Position numbers and translations under genes: made by a program
Assembly: GCF_964340395.1 (NCBI RefSeq)
Contig: NC_135557.1
Coordinates: forward strand, 19,897,225 to 19,961,224
Length of the DNA: 64,000 nt
Reading direction: 5' to 3'
Origin: Glandiceps talaboti
Lineage: Eukaryota > Hemichordata > Enteropneusta > Spengelidae
The notes under the pieces: model-generated
Told to the model about the DNA's origin: nothing
The model's input: only the letters and a program-made list of their open reading frames with translations
The model's database searches: none
Shown: piece after piece, positions 23,040 to 34,561 of the stretch
Layout: every line of letters starts with the position of its first letter
Position numbering within the stretch: position 1 is the first letter of the stretch

Positions 23040-23710
23040 CATAAATGATTTTTACCTCCCGTAAGGGTACGGGAGGTATTAAAAGGGGAATGTCTGTCTG
23101 TGTGTCTGTCTGTCTGTGTGTCTGTGTCATCATTTTCTAAAATTCAGCTGGCTCAATTGTAATGAAATTTGGGATATATAATCTTTAGGGTAATAGCTAG
23201 ACCTGAGTAGGTTTTGAGCCAGATCTGTTAATGGTTAATTAGAGAAATTTGCATATTAATGAAATCAACTAATTACGCAATATCTTAAGACTGCATACTT
23301 CAATTTCAATATAATTTAGTATATTCGTTAAACATAACAACATACATTTGTCCTATAAAATTTGTTGATGTATCTTACAGTGTTAATGAATAATTTGCAT
23401 AATTAATTATTTTTGGTAATTAGGCTATATCTTAAGAATACATACTTCAAATTCAACATAATTTAGTACATATGTTAACCATAAGAAAACACATATGTCC
23501 TATCAAGTTTGTTGATGCACCGTACAGTGTTAATGAATAATTTGCATAATTAATGATTTTCGGTAATTAGGCTATATCTTAAGAATACATACTTCAATTC
23601 CAATATAATTCAGTACACACGTTAACCATAACAATCGCATGTCCTGTAAAAGCTTGTTGGTGTGCCTTTCAGTGTTCGTGAATAATTTGCATAATTATCA
23701 TATCATACAT
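23040..23710. repeat. Interspersed repeat with (TGTC)n head and ~146-bp tandem units
   Basis: Begins with the hairpin CCTCCCGTAAGGGTACGGGAGG, a (TGTC)n tract (23088-23126) and then about three to four units of 145-147 bp, each marked by AATAATTTGCATAATTA (23387, 23534, 23679). Probably a dispersed repeat family. Confidence 0.6.
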
Positions 23711-24302
23711 TCTTACATACATTAACCTAAGAAAGCACGCTTGTCCAAAAAACAAAGCCTGTTACCATAGTTTTTTTTAGTTTAATGAGTTATTTGCATA
23801 ATTAGTGGTTCTGAATGAACTAATGTAACAGTTAGTATGTTCGCAAGATCAGTGCATGGACTATTAGTCACTAATAAGTACATTCAAGATCAATCCAACT
23901 TGATGATAAGGACTATGTTGATATATTATGGGGGGGGGGGGCAAAATGACCATGCAGGGGGCAACAGGCCGAGGAGCTAGAACTCATATGTACAGACTCT
24001 GTGAATACACATCCCTACTAAATAATACCTTGAGTTATTACCAGATCTATCAAACACATCCAAAAACAGAAAACAAAGAACACTGTATATTCATTTTTAG
24101 TAAACTTCAATATTGAATTTCACTCAGAAATTACATAACATATAAATATTACAAATCTCAGAATCATGACATGATGTGTGTGAACCTGGTTGTAAAGGTA
24201 CACTAATGTTTTCACATGTATAGATGACTTTATTCTGTGAAGTAAAAAAAAAGAGAAGAAATGTCAACATTATATGACATAAGCAATAACTTCTATATAA
24301 AC

Positions 24303-24318
24303 ACAACCTGACAGACAT

Positions 24319-24355
<37 letters not shown>

Positions 24356-24370
24356 TAGATAGACAAGCAA

Positions 24371-24405
<35 letters not shown>

Positions 24406-24630
24406 AATAGACAGACAGGTAGACAGACAGACAGACAAACATACAGACAGAGGCAGACAAGCAAGCAAATAGACAGGCAGACAGACAGACAGACAAGCAA
24501 ATAGACAGACAGACATACATACATAAATACATACATACATACATACATACATACATACATACATACATACATACAGACATAAAGACAGACAGACAGACAG
24601 ACAAATAGACAGACGGACAGGCTGACAGAC

Positions 24631-24665
<35 letters not shown>

Positions 24666-24720
24666 TACATACATACAAACAAACAGACAGACAAGCAAAT
24701 AGACAGACAGGCAGACATAC
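24303..24720. repeat. (CAGA)n / (CATA)n microsatellite
   Basis: About 420 bp of CAGA, CATA and related tetranucleotides. ORFs on the minus strand (Cys/Leu/Ser-rich or MYVC repeats) are artefacts of the repeat. Confidence 0.9.
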
Positions 24721-24946
24721 ACGGGATGAGTGTATATGGGATGAAATTGAGAAAGGGAGTGACAGAAACAGTTAACAGGTTGAGAGAAAAAAATATAAAC
24801 ATAACTAAAGGAGAGAAATTGTAATAGTGAAAAAGAACAAATGTGAATGAGAGTACAACAGACAGAGAAGAAACAGGTGAATTGAGACAGACAAGATTAC
24901 TATAAGAAAGTATGTGAGAGAGACACACACATGGAGACAGACTGAG

Positions 24947-24979
<33 letters not shown>

Positions 24980-25800
24980 CGAACAGACAGACAGGAGTTA
25001 GTGATTGTCAGATGGTTACAGGAAGCAGATGTTAGAATGGGGGAGTGATATGTGAGAATTAATGCACGAAAAAGTTACAACTCAAGGAGATAGAACAGTG
25101 TGACACTGACAGTAGGGTCAAACTATTAATTAATTAATGACTGTCATACTAAAAATATACGATAAAATAATTGTTTATAAATCAAAAATTCTGAAACTAT
25201 ATCTTACCAAAGACATTCCTCTGGCAAGTATTGATATTTTTCACTCTGACCATTTCATCTTTCTGTCGCTGTCAGTCTAAAACTAATGTAATCTTACATT
25301 CTAGAAATCTGTAAGACAAGGTAGACAAATGTTTATATTAGAATTGTAGTGATTTTAGAATAAATATCTAAAACTGTTGTAAAACTACTGTACAAATATA
25401 AAACTATTTTATTGTACAGTAACAGAAATCTTTCGACAGATTTCACACATTAAAATTAACAGCCCCCTCTATTCATGATAAAACTGTTATCTCAATATTT
25501 GGATGTCAGCAAGACAGATAGTGATACTAGAAAAATGTTACTTTTGTCTGATTTCACTATTTCTGGTAATAAAATTTAAGAATTCTCAGAACAATAAATC
25601 CATTGTTTTAGGGACATTGCAAATGTATTATGACTGTAGACGTAATGCCTGAATTTTATACCACAACAGCATTATCTAATATCAGTGAATTTCTAACTAT
25701 AGATTGTAGTAATATATAGATAGAGTGTGGTGACATGAACACATTTGACTACCACATAACAACAGCCTAGCTAGTAAGACAGGAGCCTCAAACATCATCA
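24720..25800. repeat. 1.1-kb tandem duplication, copy 1
   Basis: Direct copy of 25808-26905, both starting at a GATGAG-TGGATAT-like block after a CAGA tract and running through the conserved ATCTTACCAAAGACATTCCT segment. Copy 1 has a (GGAT)n at 24946-24978. No coding frame is conserved. Confidence 0.75.
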
Positions 25801-25807
25801 GACAGAC

Positions 25808-26010
25808 AGGTATGGGGTGAGAGTGGATATAGGATGAGATTGGGAAAGTGAGTGACAGAAAGAGTAAGCCAGGTTGAGAGTATAAAATATAGAGACGTAA
25901 CTAAAGCAGGGGGAATTGAGAAATTGTAATAGTGAAAAAAAACAAGGGTGAATGAGGGTACAACAGACAGAGAAGAGAAACAGAGGTTAAAAGATGACTA
26001 TAACAAGGGA

Positions 26011-26092
<82 letters not shown>

Positions 26093-26905
26093 GGGGGGTA
26101 TGGATGGATTGATGGACAGACAGATCGACAGACATACAGGAGTTAGAGAGACGTGTCAAATGGTGACAGTATACACGTGTTAGAATTGAGGAGTGATGTG
26201 TGAGAATGCAAGAAAAAGTTACAACTCAAGGAGATAGAACAGGGTGACACTGACAGTATGGTCAAACTATAAATTGATAATGACTGTCATACTAAAAATA
26301 AACACTAAAACAATTGTTTATAAATCAGAAATTCTGAAACAATATCTTACCAAAGACATTCCTCTTCACTCACTGGCAAGTATTGATATTTTTCACTCTG
26401 ACCATTTCTGTCACTGTCAGTCTAAAACTAATGTAATCTTACATTCTAGAAATCTGTAAGACAAAGTAGACAAATGTTTATATTAGAATTGCAGTGATTT
26501 CAGAATAAATATCTAAAACTAATGTAAAACTACTGTACAAATATAAAACTATTTTATAGTACAACAGTAACAGAAATCTTTCGACAGATTTCACACATTA
26601 AAATTAACAGCGCCCTCTATACATGATAAAACTTATCTCAATACTTAGATGTCAGCAAGACAGATACTAGATAAATGTCACTTTTGTCTGATTTCACTAT
26701 TTCTGGTAATAAAATTTAAGAATTCTCAGAACAATAAATCCATTGTTTGTGGGAAATCGGGATGTATTTTGACTTTAAAAGATCTAATGCCAGAATATTA
26801 TACCACAGCAGGCTCAGCATTTAATCCCAGTCAACTATGCAGCCTGGATTAACAATGACACATTTGATTACCACATTACAAAAACCTAGCTAGTAACACA
26901 AGAGC
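25808..26905. repeat. 1.1-kb tandem duplication, copy 2
   Basis: See copy 1. Contains (GA)n at 26009-26094 that copy 1 lacks. Differences are scattered substitutions and small indels. Confidence 0.75.
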
Positions 26906-27908
26906 CTAAAACAGCATATCCTATAAAACTGGTATAAATTTAATAGGGTGTGAAGTGAATCACTTTATAAACTAACTAAAATTTTTAACAAGTAAAGTAA
27001 TGAATGAATGAATGATACAGACAGGCAACAACAAAATAAAAAATACCGCCAATGGCGTTGTTGCACAACTGTACAGTTTTTAAAAAGTTGGCAAGAAACT
27101 GAAAGATGGATAATTATTGAAGTAGTAAACAAGAGTCAAACAAACAAACAAAGTCTTTTTTCCATAAATTGATATTTTGATTACTGTGAAAAGTTTTAAA
27201 TATTTCAAAATTATGTTGCTATGGTTACATAGTGCTAAAATAAACGAAGGATTTATACTAGTTGTTAACCCTTATTTCATTTTCAAGTTTTCTGACAAAC
27301 AGAATTTCGGCAAAATACATATGAAAATAATTACTGGAATAAATCTGATATTTTACAAACAAACATCAAAATCTTGCATAAAGTCATAAAGAGCATAAAT
27401 AAATAGTGATCACTGTGATAATAAAAATAAATAAAGTTCAAAGTGAACAATTGAAACAGAAATTTTCTAATTATTTACATTTTAGCTTTTTGTATTACCA
27501 TGGTAACAGAGTTTAATTATCAATAGATTGACCACACAAAATTTAATTTGACCAAATGATTAAACATTAAAATAAAATGAAACAATGATGAAAAATAAGA
27601 CAATTAAACAAACACTGGAGTAAATGTGAGGGAATTTCACAAACTAACAAACAAATCACCCTCCTCGCAATAAATAAAATGGTTGGATGTATAATGTTTC
27701 ATTAAAACTAAAAGAACTAAAAAATGTTTTAAATAACAGCTACAATAACATTTTTAGCATTTTAGCATCTTCTGTTGCCATGGTTACCATGTAATAATTC
27801 TAGTATATATAACACTCAATTATTCTATCAACTTACATTCAATTTACACCGAGAATTTTTATAGAAAATCAACTTTTCAGAATAATTATAATTCTCGCTA
27901 CCTGCAAT
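26906..27908 (+). other. Intronic, nothing recognised
   Basis: AT-rich flank of the DIRS-like element; no gene seen. Confidence 0.4.
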
Positions 27909-27931
27909 ACAATTCCATTTCACAAAACCTC

Positions 27932-28034
27932 GTTAAGATATAACATATGCATTTCTCCAGAAATGACAAGAGCGCCCTCTATCATCAGCCATTCAAAATA
28001 ACAACTGCACATGCTCAGTAGCTCTCATCCTTCT
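27932..28034 (+). repeat. DIRS left inverted terminal repeat
   Basis: GTTAAGATATAACATATGCA... to CTCATCCTTC, an inverted copy of 32796-32897 with almost no mismatches. Confidence 0.85.
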
Positions 28035-28120
28035 CCAAAATGGCTGCCCTTGAGTGAAGACCGTCTTATTTAGGTGCTCACTCTATCGAAGTATTATCTA
28101 ACCATTTAACTAGGCATCCA

Positions 28121-29330
28121 ATGCCGAAATCGGATGCAAAACACGCAAATGAGTCCAGGGATGACTCTAGCGTTCAAGGAGATTCTCGAGCTCAAGAAAA
28201 CTTGAGTGGAGATGAAGTTAACCAAACCAAAGCCAACAAGCAAGGTAACGGTACTTCTAACACTATACGTGTACTTGCAGACGACGGTGATAGAAAACGC
28301 CGTAAATTGAAAGGTTTCACTATACCTCATAAAGAATTGAGGCTAAGTGACTCTGATTATGAAGAGGACAATGTTTCCTCGAGATCTCAGTCAGAAAAAT
28401 CTGATTCAAGTACGTCTTCAGACTCAGAATCATCAACTAGTTCTGAGGACAGTGACAGCAGTGCTAGTAATGACGTCACTAGCAGACGCCATTTTGACAG
28501 GACAAAAGGAACCCGCGAAAAAATTGGCGCGTGGTCACCTGAACTGTCGAAGGGATTATATGAAATGTATGACCCAGAAGTGAATGAATCAGCATGGAAG
28601 CTTAACAAAAACTTGCAACATTATGTGGATAAACACTTCTCAAAGTATATCAAGGACAAAACTTTGCAAGAAAATATATTGGAAGTGCATCCATTACCAG
28701 AGACTGAATCTCTTGAAGTCCGTAAAGTAGACGGATACATTGATACTCTGTTTCAAGCCAAGGGTATTTCCAGTGAAAGAGGTATTGATAGATCACTGTG
28801 TCAAGTTCAACAGTAAATACTGAACACAATGGCACCTCTCACCAAACTGTGGAGTGACTTGCATGTAGCAAAGACTGAGAGTGCTTCTCCTAGTTTGGAT
28901 TTAGATGAGACACTGACATTACTAGATCAAAGTGTACTTTTAGTTGGCCAGGCTAATGTATCCTTGAATTATCAACGCAGATTGTCAGTCCTTACTAAGT
29001 TGACAAAGGATGTGAAACGGTCCAGGACAATCCTGTCTAAGCACAATGACATCTTGCAAAAGCCAGATGAAAGTTTGTTTGGACACAAGTTTGAGAGGGT
29101 GATATCCAAGATAGCAAAATCTCGGAAGCGAGCCAGAGAACTAGCTGACGAATTAGGCCCCTCAACGTCATTTAAGAAGAAAAAGTTCCCCATGGCCAGG
29201 AAAGGCAACCAACCCTTTCGCCAAGGGCCCTCAAGAGGTGGACACAACTTTGGGGGCCGAGTTAGTTTCAACTCCTTCAGAAAACAAGGAGGGTCCCAAC
29301 AGAAAAAAACCAGGTACGTATCTAACGGTA
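28121..29330 (+). pseudogene. DIRS gag-like ORF interrupted by one stop
   Basis: The ATG at 28121 opens a frame with one TAA at 28814-28816; the same frame reopens at once and runs on with an ATG at 28829. N-terminal part: acidic and Ser-rich (SSTSSEDSDSSASND). Middle: helical. C-terminal part: basic and Gly/Arg/Phe-rich (RQGPSRGGHNFGGR), as in nucleic-acid-binding ends of DIRS gag-like proteins. Either one nonsense mutation, or two separate ORFs. After about 29330 the functional reading passes to the +1 frame. Confidence 0.7.
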
Positions 29331-30910
29331 AGCGACTCTTGTTCACTAGACAATTGTCTCGAGACGCAAAGCTTGCTAGCACAAAAAGTTGTGGACAGTC
29401 CCCCACCAAAAGTGCTGGAGGAAAATGTTCACCCTGTTATAAAACAACTGAAATTGTCCACCAGGGAGACAGAGAGTCCAGTCAAAGCTGGACGTATAAA
29501 AGAATTTGCAACAAATTGGCAAAGATTTACAAGGGACCCGTACATAATTTCAACAGTGAAGGGTCACCAAATCGAATTCTCTTCTGTTCCAAAACAATAT
29601 TGCCTCCCAAGGCAACCAAATTTCACAGAAAACGATTGTGCTCTTATAGACAAGGAAATAACAGACATGCTAAGCAAGCAAGCAATCGAGCCAACTGTCC
29701 GGGAACAGGGGGATTTTGTAAGCAATATCTTTTTGGTCCCCAAAAAAGATGGGGGCAATCGCCCAGTGATCAACCTCAAGTGCCTAAACAATTATGTTGC
29801 TTACAACCACTTCAAAATGGAAGGGTTACATATGTTAAAAGATCTCCTAATACCAGGGGATTGGATGTGCAAGGTAGACTTGAAGGATGCGTACTTTACA
29901 GTACCAGTAGCCACAAATTGCAAAAAATTTCTGAAGTTCCCTTGGAGGAACAAATTATACCAATTCACATGTCTGCCATTCGGCCTGGCTTCAGCCCCTC
30001 GGCTATTCACAAAGTTAATGAAACCAATTATAGCAACATTGCGACGTCTAGGCATGAGATTGATCATATACCTGGACGATATCCTATTGTTAAACCAATC
30101 AAAGGAAAACCTGTTAAAAGACAGAGACACCCTGCTGTTCCTCCTCCAACATCTAGGGTTTGTAGTAAATTGGAAGAAGTCCATTTTACTACCTTCACAG
30201 ACAATAGAATTTCTAGGGTTCTCCATAAATTCTGTCGAAATGAAGATGTCTCTTCCAAGGGACAAGATAACTCAAATTGTGAAACACTGTGCAAATCTAG
30301 TTCAGAAACAGACAGTGTCAGTGAGGGAATTGGCAAAGGTAATAGGGAAGATGACTGCTTCAATGGCAGCAGTAGTACCTGCCCGATTACAGTGCAGATT
30401 CCTTCAGATGGCCAAAACAAAAACCCTGATAAGCTTCATGTCCTACGAGGCACAAGTTTTCCTAACAAAGGAGTGCAAGGAGGAACTGCAGTGGTGGATA
30501 GACCACTTGAGAGACAGCAATGGGAAGACCCTGATCAGTCCCTTTCCCCACATTATAATAGACACCGATGCATCAAAAATGGGGTGGGGGGCAACATGCA
30601 ACATGGGAAGGACAGGAGGCCCATGGTCTGTCCAAGAACAGAGCCATCACATAAACTATCTGGAACTCCTTGCAGCAAACTTTGCTGTAAGAACTTTCAC
30701 AAAGGGAAAGCAAAACATTCATGTGCACCTACGGATGGACAATCGTACGGCAGTGGCATACATCATGAAAATGGGAGGGACCAAGTCACAAGTTCTGGTG
30801 AAGTTATCGAAAGAGATCTGGCAATACTGCCTGATAAACGACATTCAACTCAGTGCAGAATATCTCCCGGGGGTAGACAATGTTGTAGCAGACTGGGAGT
30901 CACGTCATCC
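29238..30910 (+). CDS. DIRS reverse transcriptase and RNase H
   Basis: Open from 29238 to 31460, but the functional part ends near 30910. RT motifs in order: NIFLVPKKDGGNRPVINLK, KVDLKDAYFTVPV, CLPFGLASAPRLFTKLM, IIYLDDILLLN (catalytic DD near 30075), FLGFSIN. RNase H: IIIDTDASKMGWGA with the first catalytic Asp, YLELLAANFAV with Glu, MDNRTAVAYI with Asp, and a C-terminal GVDNVVADWESR with Asp. All catalytic residues are present, so the enzyme may be intact. It overlaps the gag frame at its start and the recombinase frame at its end. Confidence 0.85.
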
Positions 30911-30912
30911 AT

Positions 30913-32364
30913 GTGACAGATTCCAGCAATTGGCAACTAAACCCAAACATATTTCAAATAGTGGACAATCTGATGGGGAAATTAGATGTAGATCTATTCG
31001 CATCCAGACTGAATCACCAGGTAAACAAGTATGTGTCATGGAAACCAGACCCAGGGGCTATAGCAACAGATGCCCTGCAGATCAGTTGGTTGCACATGAA
31101 CGGTTATGCGTTCCCTCCATTTGCACTAATAATGAGGTGCCTGTCCAAGATAAGGCAGGAAGGGGCAACGGTTGTCATGGTAACTCCAACATGGCACACC
31201 CAGGCATGGTTTCCCTTGATAGTGGAAATGTCCATCGAACTCCCAATTCTCCTACCAGGGTTCCCCAAACTCTTGGTGTCACCACTCCAGCTAGTCCATC
31301 CGCTATTAAAGACCGGAACACTGAAATTAGCGGCTTGGAAGGTTTCCGGAAATCCCTCACTTCAGAGGGAATTTCGGAAGAAACTGCCAAGCTTATGTCA
31401 AATGCATGGCGTCATGGAACATCAACATCTTATAACTCCTCCTGGAGAAAAATGGAGTAGCTGGAGTAGTAGACAACAAATTAATCCATTTCAGGCCTCT
31501 TTGGGGGATATCCTGAATTTCCTAACTTACCTGTTCAGTGAGGGATACGAGTATAGATCCATAAATACTTACAGATCAACCTTATCAGCATTTCACCCAT
31601 CTATTGATGGTTTCAGGGTTGGACAACACCCAAAAGTCAAAACTATGCTGCAAGCTGTATTTAATCAAAGACCACCTCAACCTAGATATTCAGGTACTTG
31701 GGATGTGGATCAGGTTCTCAAATATTTGAAAGTGGGTGGGAACCCAAAACTAAACATGAAGGACCTGTCACTGAAACTTTGCATGCTTATGGCCTTGACC
31801 AGTGCAGGAAGACAATCAGAACTCAAAAACTTACAAGTGTCAAATATGGTTGATTCAGGCGACACCATAACATTCAATCTGGCAAAGCTCACAAAGTCAT
31901 CACATTACATGTTTACTAAATCAAACCGTAGTACCCCTTTGGGTCAAATTACATTTACTAGCTATCCTCGCATTAAGTCACTTTGCGTAATTTCATGTCT
32001 GAAGACATACCTTGACAGAACCAAAACATGGCGTCAGATATCTGATGGAATCAACAGAGAACAGCTGTTTTTAAGTCATGTCAGACCACATAAACCAGTG
32101 TCATGTAGTACACTAGCAAGGTGGCTAAAAACTGTTATGAATAGAGCAGGAATTGATACAGGTATCTTCAAGGCTCACTCAACTAGATCTGCTTCTACAT
32201 CAAAGGCCAAAGGTCAAGGGGTTTCAATGAATGATATCCTTTCTAGAGCAAACTGGTCAAAATCATCTACATTTAGAAGGTTCTACTTGAGGGAATCGCA
32301 GGCAAAAGGTTCAAACGCACTAACAGCAGCTTTCACCAAGTCTGTCTTGACCGTTTGCAAATAG
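30913..32364 (+). CDS. DIRS tyrosine recombinase
   Basis: This frame is +1 to the RT frame, with no ATG near the start (first codon GTG at 30913), so it is likely reached by frameshifting or an internal start, or a small indel separated it from RT. The N-part (LDVDLFASRLNHQ, YVSWKPDPGA, TPTWHTQAWFP) is the conserved segment that links RNase H to the recombinase in DIRS elements. The C-part has the phage-integrase-type catalytic residues: Arg in SAGRQSELKNLQ, His and Arg in HSTRSA, and a Tyr in RRFYLR. Length and residues look intact. Confidence 0.85.
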   Translation: MTDSSNWQLNPNIFQIVDNLMGKLDVDLFASRLNHQVNKYVSWKPDPGAIATDALQISWLHMNGYAFPPFALIMRCLSKIRQEGATVVMVTPTWHTQAWFPLIVEMSIELPILLPGFPKLLVSPLQLVHPLLKTGTLKLAAWKVSGNPSLQREFRKKLPSLCQMHGVMEHQHLITPPGEKWSSWSSRQQINPFQASLGDILNFLTYLFSEGYEYRSINTYRSTLSAFHPSIDGFRVGQHPKVKTMLQAVFNQRPPQPRYSGTWDVDQVLKYLKVGGNPKLNMKDLSLKLCMLMALTSAGRQSELKNLQVSNMVDSGDTITFNLAKLTKSSHYMFTKSNRSTPLGQITFTSYPRIKSLCVISCLKTYLDRTKTWRQISDGINREQLFLSHVRPHKPVSCSTLARWLKTVMNRAGIDTGIFKAHSTRSASTSKAKGQGVSMNDILSRANWSKSSTFRRFYLRESQAKGSNALTAAFTKSVLTVCK

Positions 32365-32383
32365 TAAGTGTAGCTTTAAACAT

Positions 32384-32499
32384 GCATATGTTATATCTTA
32401 ACGAGGTTTTGTGAAATGGAATTGGAGATTTCATAAGCACACTGAAGGTGTGTGAAATGGAATCCTAATTCCATGAATAAAACCGAGTTAAGATATAAC
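32384..32499 (+). repeat. DIRS internal complementary region
   Basis: The first part (ATATCTTAACGAGGTTTTGT...) complements the left end and the second part (GAGATTTCATAAGCACACTG...) complements the right end of the element. This is the template expected to restore both termini during replication. Confidence 0.85.
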
Positions 32500-32795
32500 A
32501 GTTCCCACCCGTCCCGCCCAGGGTGAGATGTGTAGTTTATCCAATAACCTTCAGGTATATATATATATTATACTGAACTATTGTGGTTTATTCCTTCCAG
32601 ATTTTGAGTACACTGTTGGAATAAGAAGTTTTCAAGTTTCAGAAGACTGTTGCAGGACTGCGTTTGCTTGGCAGGACTTGTTTGCTTTGGTGTTACAAGT
32701 TACAAAGTTTTATAAAAAGAAAAGAAGGAATCTTAATAAAAAAGAAGAATTTAAAGTTAATTTCAACTGTATTCTTGTTGGTGCATCATTTTGTC

Positions 32796-32897
32796 GAAGG
32801 ATGAGAGCTACTGAGCATGTGCAGTTGTTATTTTGAATGGCTGATGATAGAGGGCGCTCTTGTCATTTCTGGAGAAATGCATATGTTATATCTTAAC
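32796..32897 (+). repeat. DIRS right inverted terminal repeat
   Basis: GAAGGATGAGAGCTACTGAG... to TATCTTAAC, inverted copy of 27932-28034. Confidence 0.85.
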
Positions 32898-32978
32898 TCG
32901 GTTTTATTCATGGAATTAGGATTCCATTTCACACACCTTCAGTGTGCTTATGAAATCTCCAATTCTACACATCACTGT

Positions 32979-33297
32979 GGGGTCAAATGGAACAAAGTCA
33001 CGCGACAACGCGTTCTAATGTCGACAACTACACTTCCGGTCGGCTATGCTAATACACAGGGATGTTTCTTTTCCATTTTCAGTTGTAGACATCTCTTGTA
33101 ATTTTGCTCTGGAAAGATACTGTACATATTTAAATTTCTCACCTCTATAATTATATGAGCTTAAAACTTGTGTTTATCTTATTTGTTACAAATTAAACTG
33201 TTTGGAAGAAACATTCACGTGTATTGACATGGGCGACCGGAAGTGTAGGTGTTTACAAATGCAAGCGCAGTCGCGAGACTGCGTTCCATTTGACTCC
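32979..33297. mobile_element. MITE with ~65-bp inverted ends
   Basis: Left end GGGGTCAAATGGAAC..., right end ...GTTCCATTTGACTCC; inner parts of the arms (ACACTTCCGGTCG) are also inverted copies. About 320 bp, non-coding, lying between the DIRS right end and the NHL exon acceptor. I do not see a clear target duplication. Confidence 0.65.
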
Positions 33298-33385
33298 TTA
33301 GCAATGCATAGAATTGTATTGCAGATAGCAAAATTCTAGTTGTTGTCTGCAAATTGACCTTTGACCTTTCCTTTTATTATTCCAG

Positions 33386-34194
33386 GATTACCCCGGAAAG
33401 GCACTATCCGTAAATTCACAGGTGAAGGAACACAGCATGGAAAACTTCAATACCCTAGGGGACTATTCCATAGGAATAATGGAGATTTTGTTTTGTGTGA
33501 TAGTGAAAATTATAGGATTTTAGTTTTGGACTGTGAATGGAATTGTAAAAGAGTAATTCAGTTCAATTCATTTCATGATTCATTCTATCCTATTGATGTC
33601 GTTGTGTCTAATAAGGATATATTCTATATTACTGATCACAATAACCACAGTCTGGTGATTTGTACTAAGAAGTGTAAAATTATCAAAGTTCTACAACTTA
33701 CATATCAGGGTGAACGTATCAGACCCTTTGCTGTATGTCTGTCAATGAGATACATCTATATTACAGATGGGTGGAATAGTTGTGTACATTGTATAGATGG
33801 TAAATCCTACAAAGTTATTAAATCATCACATTCACTGACTGATGGTGTTTGGTGTCTCAACTCTATCTGTGTAAATACAAAGGGTCACTTTATGATATCA
33901 GACTATCACAATCATTGTATACAAATATTGGATAAATATTTAAACAAACTCACAACACTGACCCATCAACTCTTACAGACCCCAAAAGGACTCTGTCAAG
34001 ATCGGTTTTATAATTTGTATGTGTGTGAAGGTTATGACGAGGAAGGCAAACTGTTGAAATTTAATTCACAGGGTGAATTTGTGTCACAAATAGCTGACAG
34101 TGAAGTGTATGACCCATACAGCATTGTTGTTACAGATAACATCATTGCATGGACAGAGATACGGGGTCACTGTGTAAAGATATTGTACCGTTAA
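33386..34194 (+). CDS. Exon 12: NHL-type beta-propeller, C-terminal exon
   Basis: Acceptor TTATTATTCCAG ends at 33385; phase-1 start; 268 codons and TAA at 34192-34194. Six repeats of about 42-46 residues share the NHL pattern of a Gly/Pro start (YPRGLFHRNNGDFVLCDSEN; YPIDVVVSNKDIFYITDHNN; RPFAVCLSMRYIYITDGWNS; LNSICVNTKGHFMISDYHNH; TPKGLCQDRFYNLYVCEGYD; DPYSIVVTDNIIAWTEIRGH) followed by a hydrophobic (I/V)xxx strand. NHL propellers of TRIM-NHL proteins bind RNA or proteins. No RING or B-box is seen in this gene. The first residues (GLPRKGTIRKFTGEG) join the EYKFKK end of exon 11 in phase. A MITE supplies the last base of the stop. Confidence 0.85.
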
Positions 34195-34561
34195 AACAGA
34201 GATGACAACATTGTAGAATGTGAAAATCTAAATTTGATTTTGAACTTGAAAATACTGATATTTGTACGTCATAATTTTATTATGCAGTGATGTACATATT
34301 TCTACAGACATAACATTATCATACTGGGATAATGTTGTTATTTTGTGATAAAATTGTGAGTAAAAGTTTCCATTTTGGATCAGAATTTGAGGTTACCTTG
34401 TATAAAATCGATCGGTTGGTAACTACGAGGCATATTTTTGAATTTTGAATTTTTTAATCATTTTTTTATATCACAGCACACAACAACACTGACCGGCTAA
34501 TACACTATAGACCGGTAAACGTTATATCGTGCAGACTGCGATTAGGTTGTCATCTCTGTTT
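34194..34561. mobile_element. TA-flanked MITE that forms the stop codon
   Basis: Ends AAACAGAGATGACAAC (left) and its inverted copy (right, GTTGTCATCTCTGTTT), each next to a TA (34192-34193 and 34562-34563), as for Tc1/mariner-type non-autonomous elements. Length 368 bp, non-coding. The left TA plus the first A of the element make the TAA stop of the NHL exon. Confidence 0.7.

Larger units (their letters stand above)
27909..32965 (+). mobile_element. DIRS-like tyrosine-recombinase retrotransposon, nearly complete
   Basis: 5.06 kb with the full DIRS layout: inverted terminal repeats (27932-28034 and 32796-32897), unequal outer extensions (27909-27931 and 32898-32965), and an internal complementary region (32384-32499) that is complementary to both outer ends joined, as expected for rejoining through a circular intermediate. 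Three coding parts (gag-like, RT-RNase H, tyrosine recombinase) are in order on the plus strand. There is no obvious target duplication, in keeping with recombinase integration. It sits in the last intron in the same orientation as the host gene. Confidence 0.9.

Noticed and set aside
24124-24928. Cys/Leu/Ser-rich ORFs of up to 211 aa on the minus strand
   Set aside because: They are translations of (CAGA)n/(CATA)n.
28829-30916. 695-aa ORF as one protein
   Set aside because: Only its first about 165 residues are the gag-like continuation; after about 29330 the real coding frame is +1 (RT), and this frame is a shadow.
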